DNA of 53,798 nt. Origin: Bifidobacterium breve. GTDB lineage: Bacteria > Actinomycetota > Acidimicrobiia > Acidimicrobiales > Acidimicrobilacustridaceae. Position numbers and translations under genes: made by a program. The DNA lies in the NCBI GenBank assembly GCA_945860545.1, contig CAMAQM010000011.1, positions 1-53,798 of the forward strand, read 5' to 3'. Shown here piece by piece: positions 16,265-25,197 of the stretch (position 1 is the first letter of the stretch; the number at the start of each line of letters is the position of its first letter). The notes below the pieces were generated by a model, which saw only the letters and a program-made list of their open reading frames with translations, ran no database searches and was not told where the DNA came from.

Positions 16265-16831
16265 GTGGCAGAGGTGCGCGAGTCCGACGTAATTGCCGGG
16301 GTGTGGCTGCACACCCCCGATATCCACGGTGACGATCGGGGGTACTTCGTTGAGACGTACCGCCGGGAGTACTTCCCCCAGGGCCGGGAGATGATCCAGG
16401 CCAACCGCGGTGACCGGGTGGCCGGGTGCCTCGTGGGTCTTCACTACCACCTGCATCAGGCCGACTTCTGGTACGTGCCGTTCGGCACCGCCCGTGTGGT
16501 GCTCCACGATCTCCGCTCTGGTGGGCCTACCGACGGGGCGACGTTGTGTCTCACCATCGGGCGTCGCGACGACGGCACCCATGACCACACCGGCATCTTC
16601 ATCCCGCCCGGGGTCGCCCACGGGTTCGCCTCGCTGACCGACATGACGATCACCTACCTCGTCGACAGCTACTACAACCCCGCCGACGAGTTGGGTGTCG
16701 CCTGGGACGATCCTGAGATCGCAGCCGACTGGGGAGTTGAGAACCCGGTGCTGAGCAACCGGGACCAGACCAACCCCACCCGTGCCGATCTGCCCCCCCA
16801 CCTGCGGCCATCGTGGCCCATGCGCACCTAG
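16265..16831 (+). CDS. rmlC: dTDP-4-dehydrorhamnose 3,5-epimerase-like protein (RmlC family)
   Basis: Expected to epimerise C3 and C5 of dTDP-4-keto-6-deoxyglucose. The 188-residue cupin has GLHYH with the family's catalytic His, PPGVAHGFASL, the SYYNPADE segment carrying the active-site Tyr, and WDDPEIAADW near the end. Compared with the E. coli-type sequence as I remember it (LRGLHYQ, then QGKLVR), the substrate-binding Arg is replaced (CLVGLHYH) and the following Lys region reads HQADFWY. Stereochemistry or substrate could therefore differ. Its place directly before rmlB and rmlD (11-nt gap) still favours a rhamnose role. Confidence 0.78.
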   Translation: MAEVRESDVIAGVWLHTPDIHGDDRGYFVETYRREYFPQGREMIQANRGDRVAGCLVGLHYHLHQADFWYVPFGTARVVLHDLRSGGPTDGATLCLTIGRRDDGTHDHTGIFIPPGVAHGFASLTDMTITYLVDSYYNPADELGVAWDDPEIAADWGVENPVLSNRDQTNPTRADLPPHLRPSWPMRT

Positions 16832-16842
16832 GACGTGAGGCT

Positions 16843-17793
16843 GTGAAGATCTTCGTGACCGGCGCCGCCGGGTTCATCGGTTCGAACTATGTGCATCACG
16901 TGTTCGCCACCAGCGACGACGAGGTGACCGTGTTTGACGCCCTCACCTACGCAGGCAACCTCGACAACCTCCGCGACGTCGCAGACGATCCCCGCTACCG
17001 ATTCGTGCAGGGCGACATCTGTGACCGCGACGCCGTGTCGGCCGCCATGGCCGGTCATGACGCCGTCGTCCACTTCGCCGCGGAAAGTCACGTCGACCGG
17101 TCAATCACCGGTCCCGACGCGTTTGTCGCCACCAACTGTGACGGGACCAACGTCGTGTGTGACGTGGCCCGTCAGATCGAGGTTGACCGGTTCGTGCACA
17201 TCTCGACCGATGAGGTGTACGGCTCCATCGATGTCGGGTCGTTCCGCGAAACCGATCGTCTCGGGCCACGGTCGCCCTACTCGGCGTCCAAGGCCGGGAG
17301 CGACCTGATCGCCATGGCGTACCACGAGACGTACGGGCTCCCCGTCATCGTGACCCGATCGTCCAACAACTTCGGTCCGTACCAGTTCCCCGAGAAGGTC
17401 ATCCCGTTGTTTGTGACCAATCTCCTCGAGGGTCGCAACGTGCCGCTGTACGGCGACGGAGGCAATGTGCGCGACTGGTGCCACGTGGCCGACAACTGCG
17501 CCGGCGTGGACCTGGTGCTGCGTACCGGCACGGTGGGTGAGATCTACAACATCGGCGCTGGAAACGAGATCACCAACCTTGACCTCACCCACCGCCTGTT
17601 GAGCCTGCTCGACTGCGGTGAGGACCGCATCGACCGGGTGGAGGACCGATTGGGGCACGACCGCCGCTACTCAATCGATTGCTCCAAGGTCCGTGCGTTG
17701 GGGTGGTCTCCGACCCGGCAACTCGATGATGCTCTCGCCGACACGGTGGCGTGGTACCGCGACAACCGCTGGTGGTGGGAACCGCTCACATGA
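16843..17793 (+). CDS. rmlB: dTDP-glucose 4,6-dehydratase
   Basis: NAD-dependent short-chain dehydrogenase-type enzyme that converts dTDP-glucose to dTDP-4-keto-6-deoxyglucose. The 316-residue product has the Rossmann motif TGAAGFIGSNYV, the dehydratase signature STDEVYG, the catalytic YSASKAG (Y-x-x-x-K), and RSSNNFGPYQFPEK, which is characteristic of RmlB. GTG at 16843 has a GTGAGG-like site just upstream and sits 11 nt after rmlC; the frame is open slightly further upstream but that part lies over the rmlC end. The rmlD start overlaps its stop (ATGA). Confidence 0.93.
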   Translation: MKIFVTGAAGFIGSNYVHHVFATSDDEVTVFDALTYAGNLDNLRDVADDPRYRFVQGDICDRDAVSAAMAGHDAVVHFAAESHVDRSITGPDAFVATNCDGTNVVCDVARQIEVDRFVHISTDEVYGSIDVGSFRETDRLGPRSPYSASKAGSDLIAMAYHETYGLPVIVTRSSNNFGPYQFPEKVIPLFVTNLLEGRNVPLYGDGGNVRDWCHVADNCAGVDLVLRTGTVGEIYNIGAGNEITNLDLTHRLLSLLDCGEDRIDRVEDRLGHDRRYSIDCSKVRALGWSPTRQLDDALADTVAWYRDNRWWWEPLT

Positions 17794-18650
17794 GAGTCCT
17801 CGTCACTGGTGCCCTCGGCCAGGTGGGCAGGGAACTTCTCGAGGCGTTCCCTGCTGCCAACACCTCAACGGAGGTCATCGGCGTCGATCTCGGGGATTTT
17901 GACATCGGGGACCGCGACGAGGTGCTCGCGGCGGTCAGCGCCTCGTCGCCCGACGTGGTGGTCAACACCGCAGCGTGGACCGCGGTCGATGCCGCCGAGA
18001 GCGAACCCGACGGTGCGTGGCGGTCAAACGCCCTCGCAGTGCGCCACCTCGCCGAGGCCTCAGATCGGGTGGGCGCCCACCTCGTGCACATCTCGACGGA
18101 CTACGTCTTTGATGGCACGAAGGGTTCGCCGTATGTGGAGTGGGACGAACCAAACCCGGCGTCGGTCTACGGGGCGTCCAAACTCGGTGGTGAGCGCGAG
18201 GCCGCCCAGGCCCGCTCGTTCACCATCGCCCGCACCTCGTGGGTCTGCAGCCGCCACGGGTCCAACATGGTCAAGACCATCATGCGGGTGGCCGCTGAGC
18301 AACCGGAGTTGAGTTTCGTCGACGACCAGTTCGGTCACCCCACCTTCGCCGACGACCTCGCCCGCATGGTGGTCCGACTCGCCACCGAACGACGGCCCGG
18401 TCTGTTCCACGTCACCAACGCTGGTGCGACCAGCTGGTTCGGATTCGCCCAGGCCGTCCTTGAGGCAATGGGGGAGGACCCCGACCGGGTGCGGCCCATC
18501 AGCACCACCGATCTGCAACCGCCCCGGCCAGCGCCGCGGCCGGCCTTCTCCGTGCTTGACAACATGGCGCTGCGGCTCTCCGGCGTTGAACCGTTGCCGG
18601 ATTTCCACGAGCCGCTGCAACGCACCGTGACGTGGCTCGAGGCGCAGTGA
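17790..18650 (+). CDS. rmlD: dTDP-4-dehydrorhamnose reductase
   Basis: Final step of dTDP-L-rhamnose synthesis: NAD(P)H reduction of the 4-keto group. The 286-residue product opens with MRVLVTGALGQVGREL, then has NTAAWTAVDAAE, STDYVFDG, VYGASKLGGE (Y-x-x-x-K) and the RTSWV strand, all typical of RmlD. The ATG start overlaps the rmlB stop (ATGA). With rmlA, rmlB and rmlC it completes the pathway inside the window. The product likely feeds the rhamnosyltransferase-like enzymes encoded at 20.3-28.2 kb. Confidence 0.92.
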   Translation: MRVLVTGALGQVGRELLEAFPAANTSTEVIGVDLGDFDIGDRDEVLAAVSASSPDVVVNTAAWTAVDAAESEPDGAWRSNALAVRHLAEASDRVGAHLVHISTDYVFDGTKGSPYVEWDEPNPASVYGASKLGGEREAAQARSFTIARTSWVCSRHGSNMVKTIMRVAAEQPELSFVDDQFGHPTFADDLARMVVRLATERRPGLFHVTNAGATSWFGFAQAVLEAMGEDPDRVRPISTTDLQPPRPAPRPAFSVLDNMALRLSGVEPLPDFHEPLQRTVTWLEAQ

Positions 18651-18705
18651 GCATCAGCCCCCCTGGTCAGGTGTCTGGCCCGAGACCGGGGCGGGCGGGA
18701 TCGTC

Positions 18706-20271
18706 GTGACTGTGGCCGATCGCCCGTCGACCCGCACCAATCGTGTGGTGTCGGTGTTGTGCGGGTCGACCCGGCGGGTGTGGTGGGTGTCGTTTGCCCT
18801 GGTGGCGCTCGCCGGTTCCCTCTGGTCGCTCGCGTCGCCGCTGTACTCGGGTCCCGACGAACCGGCTCACGCCACCCGTGCCGTGTCGCTCGTGCGGGGC
18901 CAGTGGCTCGGCGAGCAGACCGCGGTCGTTGACAACAACGCCATGGAAGTCGAGGTGCCGGCCACCTACACCGCCAACCCGTTCTGTTACGCGTTCTACC
19001 CGTCTGAGCCAGCGGCGTGTCAACAGTGGCCCGACGAGGGCGGCACGATCGAGCTGCTGACCACTGCGGCCCGGCATCCTCCGATGTACTACGCGCTCGT
19101 GGGAATCCCGTCGCTGTTCGATCAGTCGCCGGCGTCGATCTACGCCATGCGGTTGATCTCGGCACTCGGTGCTGCGGCGCTCATGGCCTCTGCGATCACC
19201 ACCCTGGCGGGGATGTTGCGGCCCCGCGTGGCGCTACTCGGGTTCCTTGTGGCATTGACCCCGATGGTGCTGTTCGTCTCTGGCCTTGTGAACCCGTCCT
19301 CGTTCGAAATCGCCGGAGCCATCGGGACCTGGGTGGGCGGCTTCGCACTACTGCGCTCCGCCCAGCGTGTCGCCCAACCACCAGCGGAGGGCGCCATCGG
19401 TGGGGCTGTGGCGGCCATCGCCCCGCGACTGGTGTGGTCCACCGCCATTGCGGCGTCGGTGCTCGTCCTCAGCCGCGCACTGGCCCCGGTGTGGCTTGCC
19501 GGCATCGTGGTCGTGCTTGTCATTGTGTCGCCGTGGAGCGCGGTGGTCGCGCTGGTGAAGAACAGGACAGCCCGGTGGGGTGCGCTGGTGGTTGCGGTCG
19601 CCGCCGGGGCGCAGGCGGCGTGGATCCTGCTGGCCAAGCCGCTCGCCCAGGTTGACACGCAGCGGGTCATCACCGACTCGCTTTGGGGTCGAATCTCCGG
19701 AGCGTTCGAACGCAGCATCGACTACCCGCGAGACATGGTCGGCAACCTCGGGTGGCTCGACACCCCAGCCCCCCGAGCGGTGGCGTTGGTGTGGCTGGCC
19801 ATGCTGGCGGCGGTGCTGGTGGTGGGCCTTGTGGCAGGCACCGCCCGTCAGCGACTGGGCATCGTCGCCACGCTGGTGGCCACCGTTGTCGTGCCGGTGG
19901 CGATGGACGCAATGCAGGCGCCACGAACCGGGTTCATCTGGCAGGGGCGCTACACCATCCCGGTGGCGGTCGGGGTCCCGTTGCTGTGCGGCCTCGTCGC
20001 CGCCACGTCGTCGCGGGCCGTCGGCACCCGGGCGTTGCGATGGATCGTTCCGCTGGCCGGGGTTGGTTTCGTGTTCGCCCACGGATTGATGTTCGCCCAG
20101 GCCCTCAAGCGATACGCCGTGGGTGTCGGGTCCTCATGGCGCTTCTTTGACGCCGACCTGCCGTGGACGCCGCCGCTGGGGAATTTCGTGTTGGCTGCGG
20201 CTTTCGGGATTGTCGTGGCCGCACTCGCGTGCTGGCTGGTCATCGCCCGACGGGACCCGGAGGTGGCGTGA
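18706..20271 (+). CDS. DUF2142-type polytopic membrane protein
   Basis: A 521-residue membrane protein with about ten hydrophobic helices. After the first helix comes a periplasmic-type loop beginning GPDEPAHATRAVSLVRGQ and containing three Cys residues and RHPPMYYALVG, the hallmark of DUF2142 proteins. These resemble GT-C glycosyltransferases, with acidic residues (DE) in the first extracytoplasmic loop. A role in transferring lipid-linked sugars outside the membrane is plausible but inferred. GTG at 18706 lies 55 nt after rmlD with a weak GGGCGGGA site. The next gene overlaps the stop (GTGA). Confidence 0.8.
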   Translation: MTVADRPSTRTNRVVSVLCGSTRRVWWVSFALVALAGSLWSLASPLYSGPDEPAHATRAVSLVRGQWLGEQTAVVDNNAMEVEVPATYTANPFCYAFYPSEPAACQQWPDEGGTIELLTTAARHPPMYYALVGIPSLFDQSPASIYAMRLISALGAAALMASAITTLAGMLRPRVALLGFLVALTPMVLFVSGLVNPSSFEIAGAIGTWVGGFALLRSAQRVAQPPAEGAIGGAVAAIAPRLVWSTAIAASVLVLSRALAPVWLAGIVVVLVIVSPWSAVVALVKNRTARWGALVVAVAAGAQAAWILLAKPLAQVDTQRVITDSLWGRISGAFERSIDYPRDMVGNLGWLDTPAPRAVALVWLAMLAAVLVVGLVAGTARQRLGIVATLVATVVVPVAMDAMQAPRTGFIWQGRYTIPVAVGVPLLCGLVAATSSRAVGTRALRWIVPLAGVGFVFAHGLMFAQALKRYAVGVGSSWRFFDADLPWTPPLGNFVLAAAFGIVVAALACWLVIARRDPEVA

Positions 20272-21632
20272 TCTCCCCGCCGGCCGTGCTGCGGGTGGTG
20301 GTCGTGAACTTCAACGGTGGCCAACTCGTTGAGGACTGCGTGCAGTCACTGTTGGACCAGCGACCGGTCGTTGGCGTTGACGAGATGTCGATCGTCGTCG
20401 TCGACAACGCCAGTCACGACGGGAGTGCGGAGGCGCTCGAGGAACGATTCGGTCGTGACGTGATGGTGTTGCGCAACCTCGTCAACGCCGGTTTCGTCGC
20501 TGCCAACGTCGGGATGTCGAGTATCGACGGCCTGCCCGACCCGCGCTGGGTGGCGCTCGTCAACCCCGATGCCACGCTCGCCGAAGGCTGCCTCGCCGCG
20601 CTGGTCGAGGCCGTGGAGGCGGACCCGGGGATCGGGGCTGCCTCGCCGTGCATGGTGTTCACCCACCAGTTCGTGGACCTCGAGGTTGAGTCCCCGCCGT
20701 CGCGTTTCGGTGGCGACCCGCGTCCGCTGGCCGTCCAAGTACGCAGCGTGGTCGTCGACGGGGTCGAACGACTTCATCAGGTCGCCGCCGGCCCCGGGGT
20801 CCACGACCCTGAACACGACGCCGCCGGGGCGTTTCGCTGGTTGGCGCCACAGGCCACCCTCGGGGTTCCCGTGGGTCGTGACTCCGCCGCACCGATCGCC
20901 TCGGTCGGGTTGTGGTCGCCCGAGAAGATCACCGCCGTGGTCGGTGGTGAGGCGGTGACGGTTGGGCCACAAGGCACGACGGCCACGGTGCCGCTCACCC
21001 GAACACGTGTCGACCGGATTGCCAACGCGGGGTCACTGGTCTTCGACGACGGCAGCGGTGCCGATCGGGGGCACTTCGCCGTGGACGGCCCTCCGTTCGA
21101 CGAGGCGACCGATGTGTTCGTGTGGTGTGGCGGGGGAGTGTTGTTGCGGTGGGACTACCTCCGCGACGTCGGCACCTTTGAGCCGTCGTTGTTCTTGTAT
21201 TACGAGGACACCGATCTGGCGTGGCGTGGTGCGTCGCGCGGGTGGCGACACCGTTACGTGCCGAAGGCGCGCATGTTCCACGTGCAGGGCGCAAGCGGTG
21301 GTGCGGGGAGCGACCGTTTCGTGGTTTCCAACACGCGTAACCGGCTGGTCGTGACGGTTCGAAACGCCTCGTGGCGGGTGGTTCGACGCGCCTGGGTGGA
21401 CACGGCGTGGGAGATCTGGGCAGCGCTGCGCAACCGGGTGGTGGTGCCCGCACTTCACGGGCGCCGTCCGTCGACGCATCGGCTTGCGTTGCTGGGGCGT
21501 GGGATGGGGGGCGCCGTTGGGGCGTTGCCCGCCGCTCTCGGCGCCCGACGGCGACTGGCACGTCGCGCCACGGTGGGCCGCGACGTGCTCGAGTCGGGCC
21601 TTGTGCCCCGCCGGGGGCGAGGGGCCAAGTAG
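20268..21632 (+). CDS. Glycosyltransferase family 2 with an internal beta-rich insertion
   Basis: Probable rhamnosyltransferase-like GT2, cytoplasmic. Of 454 residues, the N terminus has VVVVNFNGG, VVDNAS and NAGFVAANVG and then LVNPDA (metal binding). After about residue 140 the usual short linker is replaced by an insertion of over 100 residues with alternating beta-type strands (WLAPQATLGVPVG through TTATVPLTRTRVDR). The fold resumes with FVWCGGGVLLR and the catalytic LYYEDTDLAWR. The C-terminal 80 residues are Arg-rich and may associate with membrane. The GTG start overlaps the DUF2142 stop by 4 nt. Its TAG stop doubles as the beginning of the next gene's putative -10 hexamer. Confidence 0.85.
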   Translation: MISPPAVLRVVVVNFNGGQLVEDCVQSLLDQRPVVGVDEMSIVVVDNASHDGSAEALEERFGRDVMVLRNLVNAGFVAANVGMSSIDGLPDPRWVALVNPDATLAEGCLAALVEAVEADPGIGAASPCMVFTHQFVDLEVESPPSRFGGDPRPLAVQVRSVVVDGVERLHQVAAGPGVHDPEHDAAGAFRWLAPQATLGVPVGRDSAAPIASVGLWSPEKITAVVGGEAVTVGPQGTTATVPLTRTRVDRIANAGSLVFDDGSGADRGHFAVDGPPFDEATDVFVWCGGGVLLRWDYLRDVGTFEPSLFLYYEDTDLAWRGASRGWRHRYVPKARMFHVQGASGGAGSDRFVVSNTRNRLVVTVRNASWRVVRRAWVDTAWEIWAALRNRVVVPALHGRRPSTHRLALLGRGMGGAVGALPAALGARRRLARRATVGRDVLESGLVPRRGRGAK

Positions 21633-21635
21633 GTT
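21630..21635 (+). promoter_or_regulatory. Putative leaderless -10 element fused to a stop codon
   Basis: TAGGTT, 6 nt before GTG at 21642. Its first three bases are the TAG stop codon of the upstream glycosyltransferase gene, so an internal promoter would be embedded at the gene junction. Confidence 0.55.
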
Positions 21636-21641
21636 GGCGGG

Positions 21642-23063
21642 GTGGCACCCACCGTTCCCATAGGCGGTCGGGGGTCCCGACGGGTGCTGGTGCTCACCGG
21701 TGACCGGGTGGGACCCGCCATGGCCGGTCCCGCCATTCGGGCGTGGGAACTGGCCCGGGTGCTCGCCGGCGACGGGCACCGGGTCGTCGTGGCGACACCA
21801 TGGCTCGACGACACGCTCCCCTCCGGCGGAGAAGGCATCACCTGTGTCACCGGCTGGGGTGACTCGCTGCGGTCGTTGGTGGCGGAGACCGATGTCGTGG
21901 TGGGGATGACCGGCGTGCTCCACGAGCACGGCTGGTTGGCGGACACCAAGCGCCGGCGGGCCAACGCCGCCGACCCGCTGTGGGTGGTGGCCGACGCCTA
22001 CGACCCGGTCCTCTTTGAAGTACTCGCCGGCGACGGGGCACTGGGTGCCGCCGAGCGTTCTTTGCGGGCGCAGGACGCTTCGGCGCGGATGTGTGACGCG
22101 TTGTGGTGGGTGGACCTGGTCCTGTGCGCCACGGAGAATCAGCGGCATCTCCTGCTCGGGGTGCTTGCGGCGTGGGGGCGGATCGGCCCCGTCGCCTGGG
22201 ACGACGACGCCCGCTTGCGCAGCGCAGTGGCCGTGGTGCCCTTCGGGCTGCCGGCGGAACCGCCTTCGGTTGCTGCGGGTGATCCGCACCCGCTGAGCGG
22301 ACCAGGTGGCCCATTTGCGACCGGGGACCGAATCCTGTTGTGGGGTGGCGGCCTGTGGGACTGGCTTGACCCGGTGACGCTCGTCTCGGCGGTTGCGCGG
22401 TGCGCCGACCCGATGGTGAAGGTGTTCTTCATGGCCGGGGCCCACCCCACCCCGAGTGTCCCCGAGATGGACATGGTGGCCACCACCCGCCGGGCGGCCG
22501 CACAACAAGGACTCGACGAGCACGGCACGGGCCAGGTTCGCTTCGCCGACGACTGGATTGGCTACGGGGAACGCGCCGGGTACCTCACCGACGCCACCAT
22601 TGGGGTGTCGCTGGCCCCTGATCACGCCGAGTCCGTCTTCGCCTACAGGACCCGGGTGCTCGACTACCTGTGGGCCTCATTGCCGGTCCTGCACTCCGCC
22701 CCGAGTGGGATACACGATGATCTTGCGGCACTGATCCGTGCCCATGATCTTGGTGTGGTGGTCGTCCCGGGTGATGTGGACGGTTGTGTCTCGGCCATCG
22801 GTCAGCTCATCAGGCCTGATTGGTATGCTGACGCACGTTCCCGGATCGCCGAGGTGGCGCAAACGCTGACCTGGCCGACCGTGTCCAGGCCGCTCCGGGA
22901 CTTCTGCACGGAACCACGAACCCTGTTGTCTGAGCCCCCCTCCTCCCGCCCCCGCCCCGGCGCGTCCCACACCAGGCGTTCCATCGCCCGTCGGGTGTGG
23001 TCATCGTTGCGGGGCTCTGGGGCGGCCCCGGCGGTGGGCGACGGTGTCGAGGTGGTCGGGTGA
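21642..23063 (+). CDS. Glycosyltransferase, GT4-like (GT-B fold)
   Basis: A 473-residue predicted cytoplasmic glycosyltransferase. The N-terminal Rossmann half has VLVLTGDRVGPAMAGPAIRAWELARVL, a common start of GT4 enzymes that lets the acceptor bind. The C-terminal half has LLWGGGLWDWLDPVTL and the nucleotide-binding region around SLAPDHAESVFAYRTRVLDYL, in place of the classic E-x7-E. About 80 residues at the C terminus are Pro/Arg-rich and probably unstructured. It overlaps the exporter permease gene (GTGA), which ties it to ABC-dependent glycan export. The sugar donor is not predictable. Confidence 0.82.
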   Translation: MAPTVPIGGRGSRRVLVLTGDRVGPAMAGPAIRAWELARVLAGDGHRVVVATPWLDDTLPSGGEGITCVTGWGDSLRSLVAETDVVVGMTGVLHEHGWLADTKRRRANAADPLWVVADAYDPVLFEVLAGDGALGAAERSLRAQDASARMCDALWWVDLVLCATENQRHLLLGVLAAWGRIGPVAWDDDARLRSAVAVVPFGLPAEPPSVAAGDPHPLSGPGGPFATGDRILLWGGGLWDWLDPVTLVSAVARCADPMVKVFFMAGAHPTPSVPEMDMVATTRRAAAQQGLDEHGTGQVRFADDWIGYGERAGYLTDATIGVSLAPDHAESVFAYRTRVLDYLWASLPVLHSAPSGIHDDLAALIRAHDLGVVVVPGDVDGCVSAIGQLIRPDWYADARSRIAEVAQTLTWPTVSRPLRDFCTEPRTLLSEPPSSRPRPGASHTRRSIARRVWSSLRGSGAAPAVGDGVEVVG

Positions 23064-23869
23064 CCGCCCCCACCGAGATCTGGACCTACCGGAACCTGAT
23101 CTGGAACCTGACTCAGCGAGAACTGCGCAGTCGCTACAAGAAGAGTCTGCTGGGCTGGTTGTGGTCGCTCATCAACCCGGCGGCCACGCTGCTCATCTTC
23201 TCGGTGGTGTTCGGGACCTTCCTGCGGGTGGAACCCCCGCCGCTTTCCGATGGCAGTCCCGGGATCTTCGCCCTGTTCCTGTTCGCCGGGCTGTTGGTGT
23301 GGAACTTCGTGAACGGCACGATCACCGGTTCGATGACGGCGTTGCAGGGCTCGGGGCCGTTGCTGTCCAAGGTGTACTTCCCACCGGCATGTCCCGCCAT
23401 CGCCAACATGATCACGGTCCTGACACAGACGCTGCTCGAGGCGCTCATCCTCGTCGTTGCACTCGCGATCTTCACCGGCCTTGGCTGGCAGATCGTGTTG
23501 TTCCCTGTCCTGTTGGTGTTCGCCATGCTGTTCGCACTCGGCATCGGGTTGTTCGTCAGCATCTACAACGTCTATTTCCGTGACGTGTCCTACCTCGTGA
23601 CGATCCTGTTGCAGGTTCTGTTCTACGCCACCCCGATCATCTACACGATCAACCTGGTGCCGGAACGACTGTTCGGACTTCCCGCACGGACGCTGATCAG
23701 TCTCAACCCGCTCACCCAGATGGTCGACTTCTCCCGGGACATCTTCTACCTCCAGCGGGTGCCGTCACTCGGAACCGTCGCAGGGCTCGCCGTGACGTCA
23801 CTGGTCACGTTCGCTATCGGCTGGTGGCTGTTCAACCGCAAGGCGGTCAACGTGACGGAGGAACTGTGA
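23060..23869 (+). CDS. wzm: ABC-2 type polysaccharide export permease (Wzm-like)
   Basis: Membrane part of an ABC exporter for lipid-linked glycans. The 269-residue product has the family's amphipathic start (LIWNLTQRELRSRYKKSLLG), six hydrophobic helices and the conserved SKVYFPP segment before the third helix, ending with NPLTQMVDFSRD and a final helix. The GTG at 23060 overlaps the upstream glycosyltransferase stop, and its own stop overlaps the ATPase start (GTGA). The pair matches O-antigen, teichoic-acid or S-layer-glycan exporters (Wzm/Wzt, TagGH). Confidence 0.92.
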   Translation: MTAPTEIWTYRNLIWNLTQRELRSRYKKSLLGWLWSLINPAATLLIFSVVFGTFLRVEPPPLSDGSPGIFALFLFAGLLVWNFVNGTITGSMTALQGSGPLLSKVYFPPACPAIANMITVLTQTLLEALILVVALAIFTGLGWQIVLFPVLLVFAMLFALGIGLFVSIYNVYFRDVSYLVTILLQVLFYATPIIYTINLVPERLFGLPARTLISLNPLTQMVDFSRDIFYLQRVPSLGTVAGLAVTSLVTFAIGWWLFNRKAVNVTEEL

Positions 23870-25194
23870 GCACCCCGGCGATCTCCGTCGAGGGGGTGTC
23901 CAAGCAGTTCCGGCTGTACCGGGACCGCGCCGGCAGCCTCAAGGAGATGATCACCAAGCGGAACTTCGGTCGGTACGACGAGTTCTGGGCACTCAAGGAT
24001 GTGTCGTTCGAGGTGGCCGAGGGCACCATGTACGGCCTCGTCGGCCACAACGGTTCGGGCAAGTCCAGTCTCCTGCGCCTCATCGCCGGGATTCAGCGAC
24101 CCACCTCGGGCCGCATCACCACCCGGGGGCGGATCTCGGCGCTGCTCGAGCTCGGTGCCGGGTTCCATCCCGACCTGACCGGCCGGGAGAACATCTACCT
24201 CAACGCCGCCATCCTCGGCATCAACCGCCGCGAGTGCGACCTGATCATTGACGACATCATCGACTTCTCCGGCCTCAGCGAGTTCATCGACTCCCCGGTG
24301 CGCCACTACTCCTCGGGTATGTACGTCCGGCTCGGGTTCGCCGTGGCGGTGAACGTAAACCCCCAGATCCTCATCGTCGACGAGGTCATCGCCGTGGGCG
24401 ATGAAGAGTTCCAGCGGCGGTGTTTCGAGCACCTGCACAAACTGCGCGGCGAGGGGGTCACGGTCCTGTTCGTCACCCACAGCCTCGGGTTGGTGCGCGG
24501 CATGTGTGAGCGGGCGGCCTGGCTTGAGCACGGCGTCGTCCGCGCCGAGGGCAACGCCGGGGAGGTCGTGGGTGCGTACCTCTCCGAGGTGAACGAGGCC
24601 GAGGCGGCACGACTGCTCGAAGCGGACGCCAAGGCACTCGAACTCGCCGCAGCGGCGAGACTCGTCATCTCCGAAGAGTCCGACGCTGACGAGGTGCGGG
24701 CAAGCGCCCACGTCCCCATGGAGGCATCGGCTCGGCCGGTGTCGATCACCGGGGTGGATCTCCTCGGGGCAGACGGCGAACCGGTGGGGGCGGCCCGGAG
24801 CCGTGAACCGCTGGTGGTGAGGATCAGTTACGAGGCTCGCGAGGTCATCACCCACCCCATCTTCTCCTTCGCCCTCGAGAGTGAGAACAGTGTGCACGTG
24901 GCCACCCCGGGAATGAGCTGGGATGACATGGGTGGACGGACGATCGAGGGGTCAGGGCACGTCGAGTACCGGATCGACGACCTGCGTTTGAGTGCGGGGA
25001 TGTATCGCATCTCCGTCGCCGCCCACGACGCCAACCTGCCGGTCTGTTTCGACAAGATCGAGAACGTGCGTACCCTGCGGGTGCAACCAGCCGACCGGGA
25101 GATCCACGGCATGGTCGACCTTGGCGGGGTGTGGGCCACGTCGGCAACCCACGACCAGCGTGGCGAATCCGACCAGCGTGAACGGGAGCGGTGA
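23866..25194 (+). CDS. wzt: ABC polysaccharide exporter ATPase with C-terminal substrate-binding domain (Wzt-like)
   Basis: Powers export by the Wzm partner. Of 442 residues, the N-terminal 235 form the ATPase: Walker A GHNGSGKSS near residue 60, GRISALLELGAGFHPDLTGR typical of polysaccharide exporters, signature YSSGMYVRLGF near 147, Walker B ILIVDEVIAVGD near 168 and a switch His in VTHSLG. Residues of about 285-430 form a beta-sandwich like the Wzt C-terminal domain that recognises a modified non-reducing end of the glycan. The linker (about 235-275) is Ala/Glu-rich and helical. Such a domain suggests export of a finished, end-capped chain. Confidence 0.92.
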   Translation: MSTPAISVEGVSKQFRLYRDRAGSLKEMITKRNFGRYDEFWALKDVSFEVAEGTMYGLVGHNGSGKSSLLRLIAGIQRPTSGRITTRGRISALLELGAGFHPDLTGRENIYLNAAILGINRRECDLIIDDIIDFSGLSEFIDSPVRHYSSGMYVRLGFAVAVNVNPQILIVDEVIAVGDEEFQRRCFEHLHKLRGEGVTVLFVTHSLGLVRGMCERAAWLEHGVVRAEGNAGEVVGAYLSEVNEAEAARLLEADAKALELAAAARLVISEESDADEVRASAHVPMEASARPVSITGVDLLGADGEPVGAARSREPLVVRISYEAREVITHPIFSFALESENSVHVATPGMSWDDMGGRTIEGSGHVEYRIDDLRLSAGMYRISVAAHDANLPVCFDKIENVRTLRVQPADREIHGMVDLGGVWATSATHDQRGESDQRERER

Positions 25195-25197
25195 CAG

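Noticed and set aside
22823-22828. TATGCT hexamer resembling a -10 element.
   Set aside because: It lies inside the GT4 coding sequence with no start codon at the right distance.
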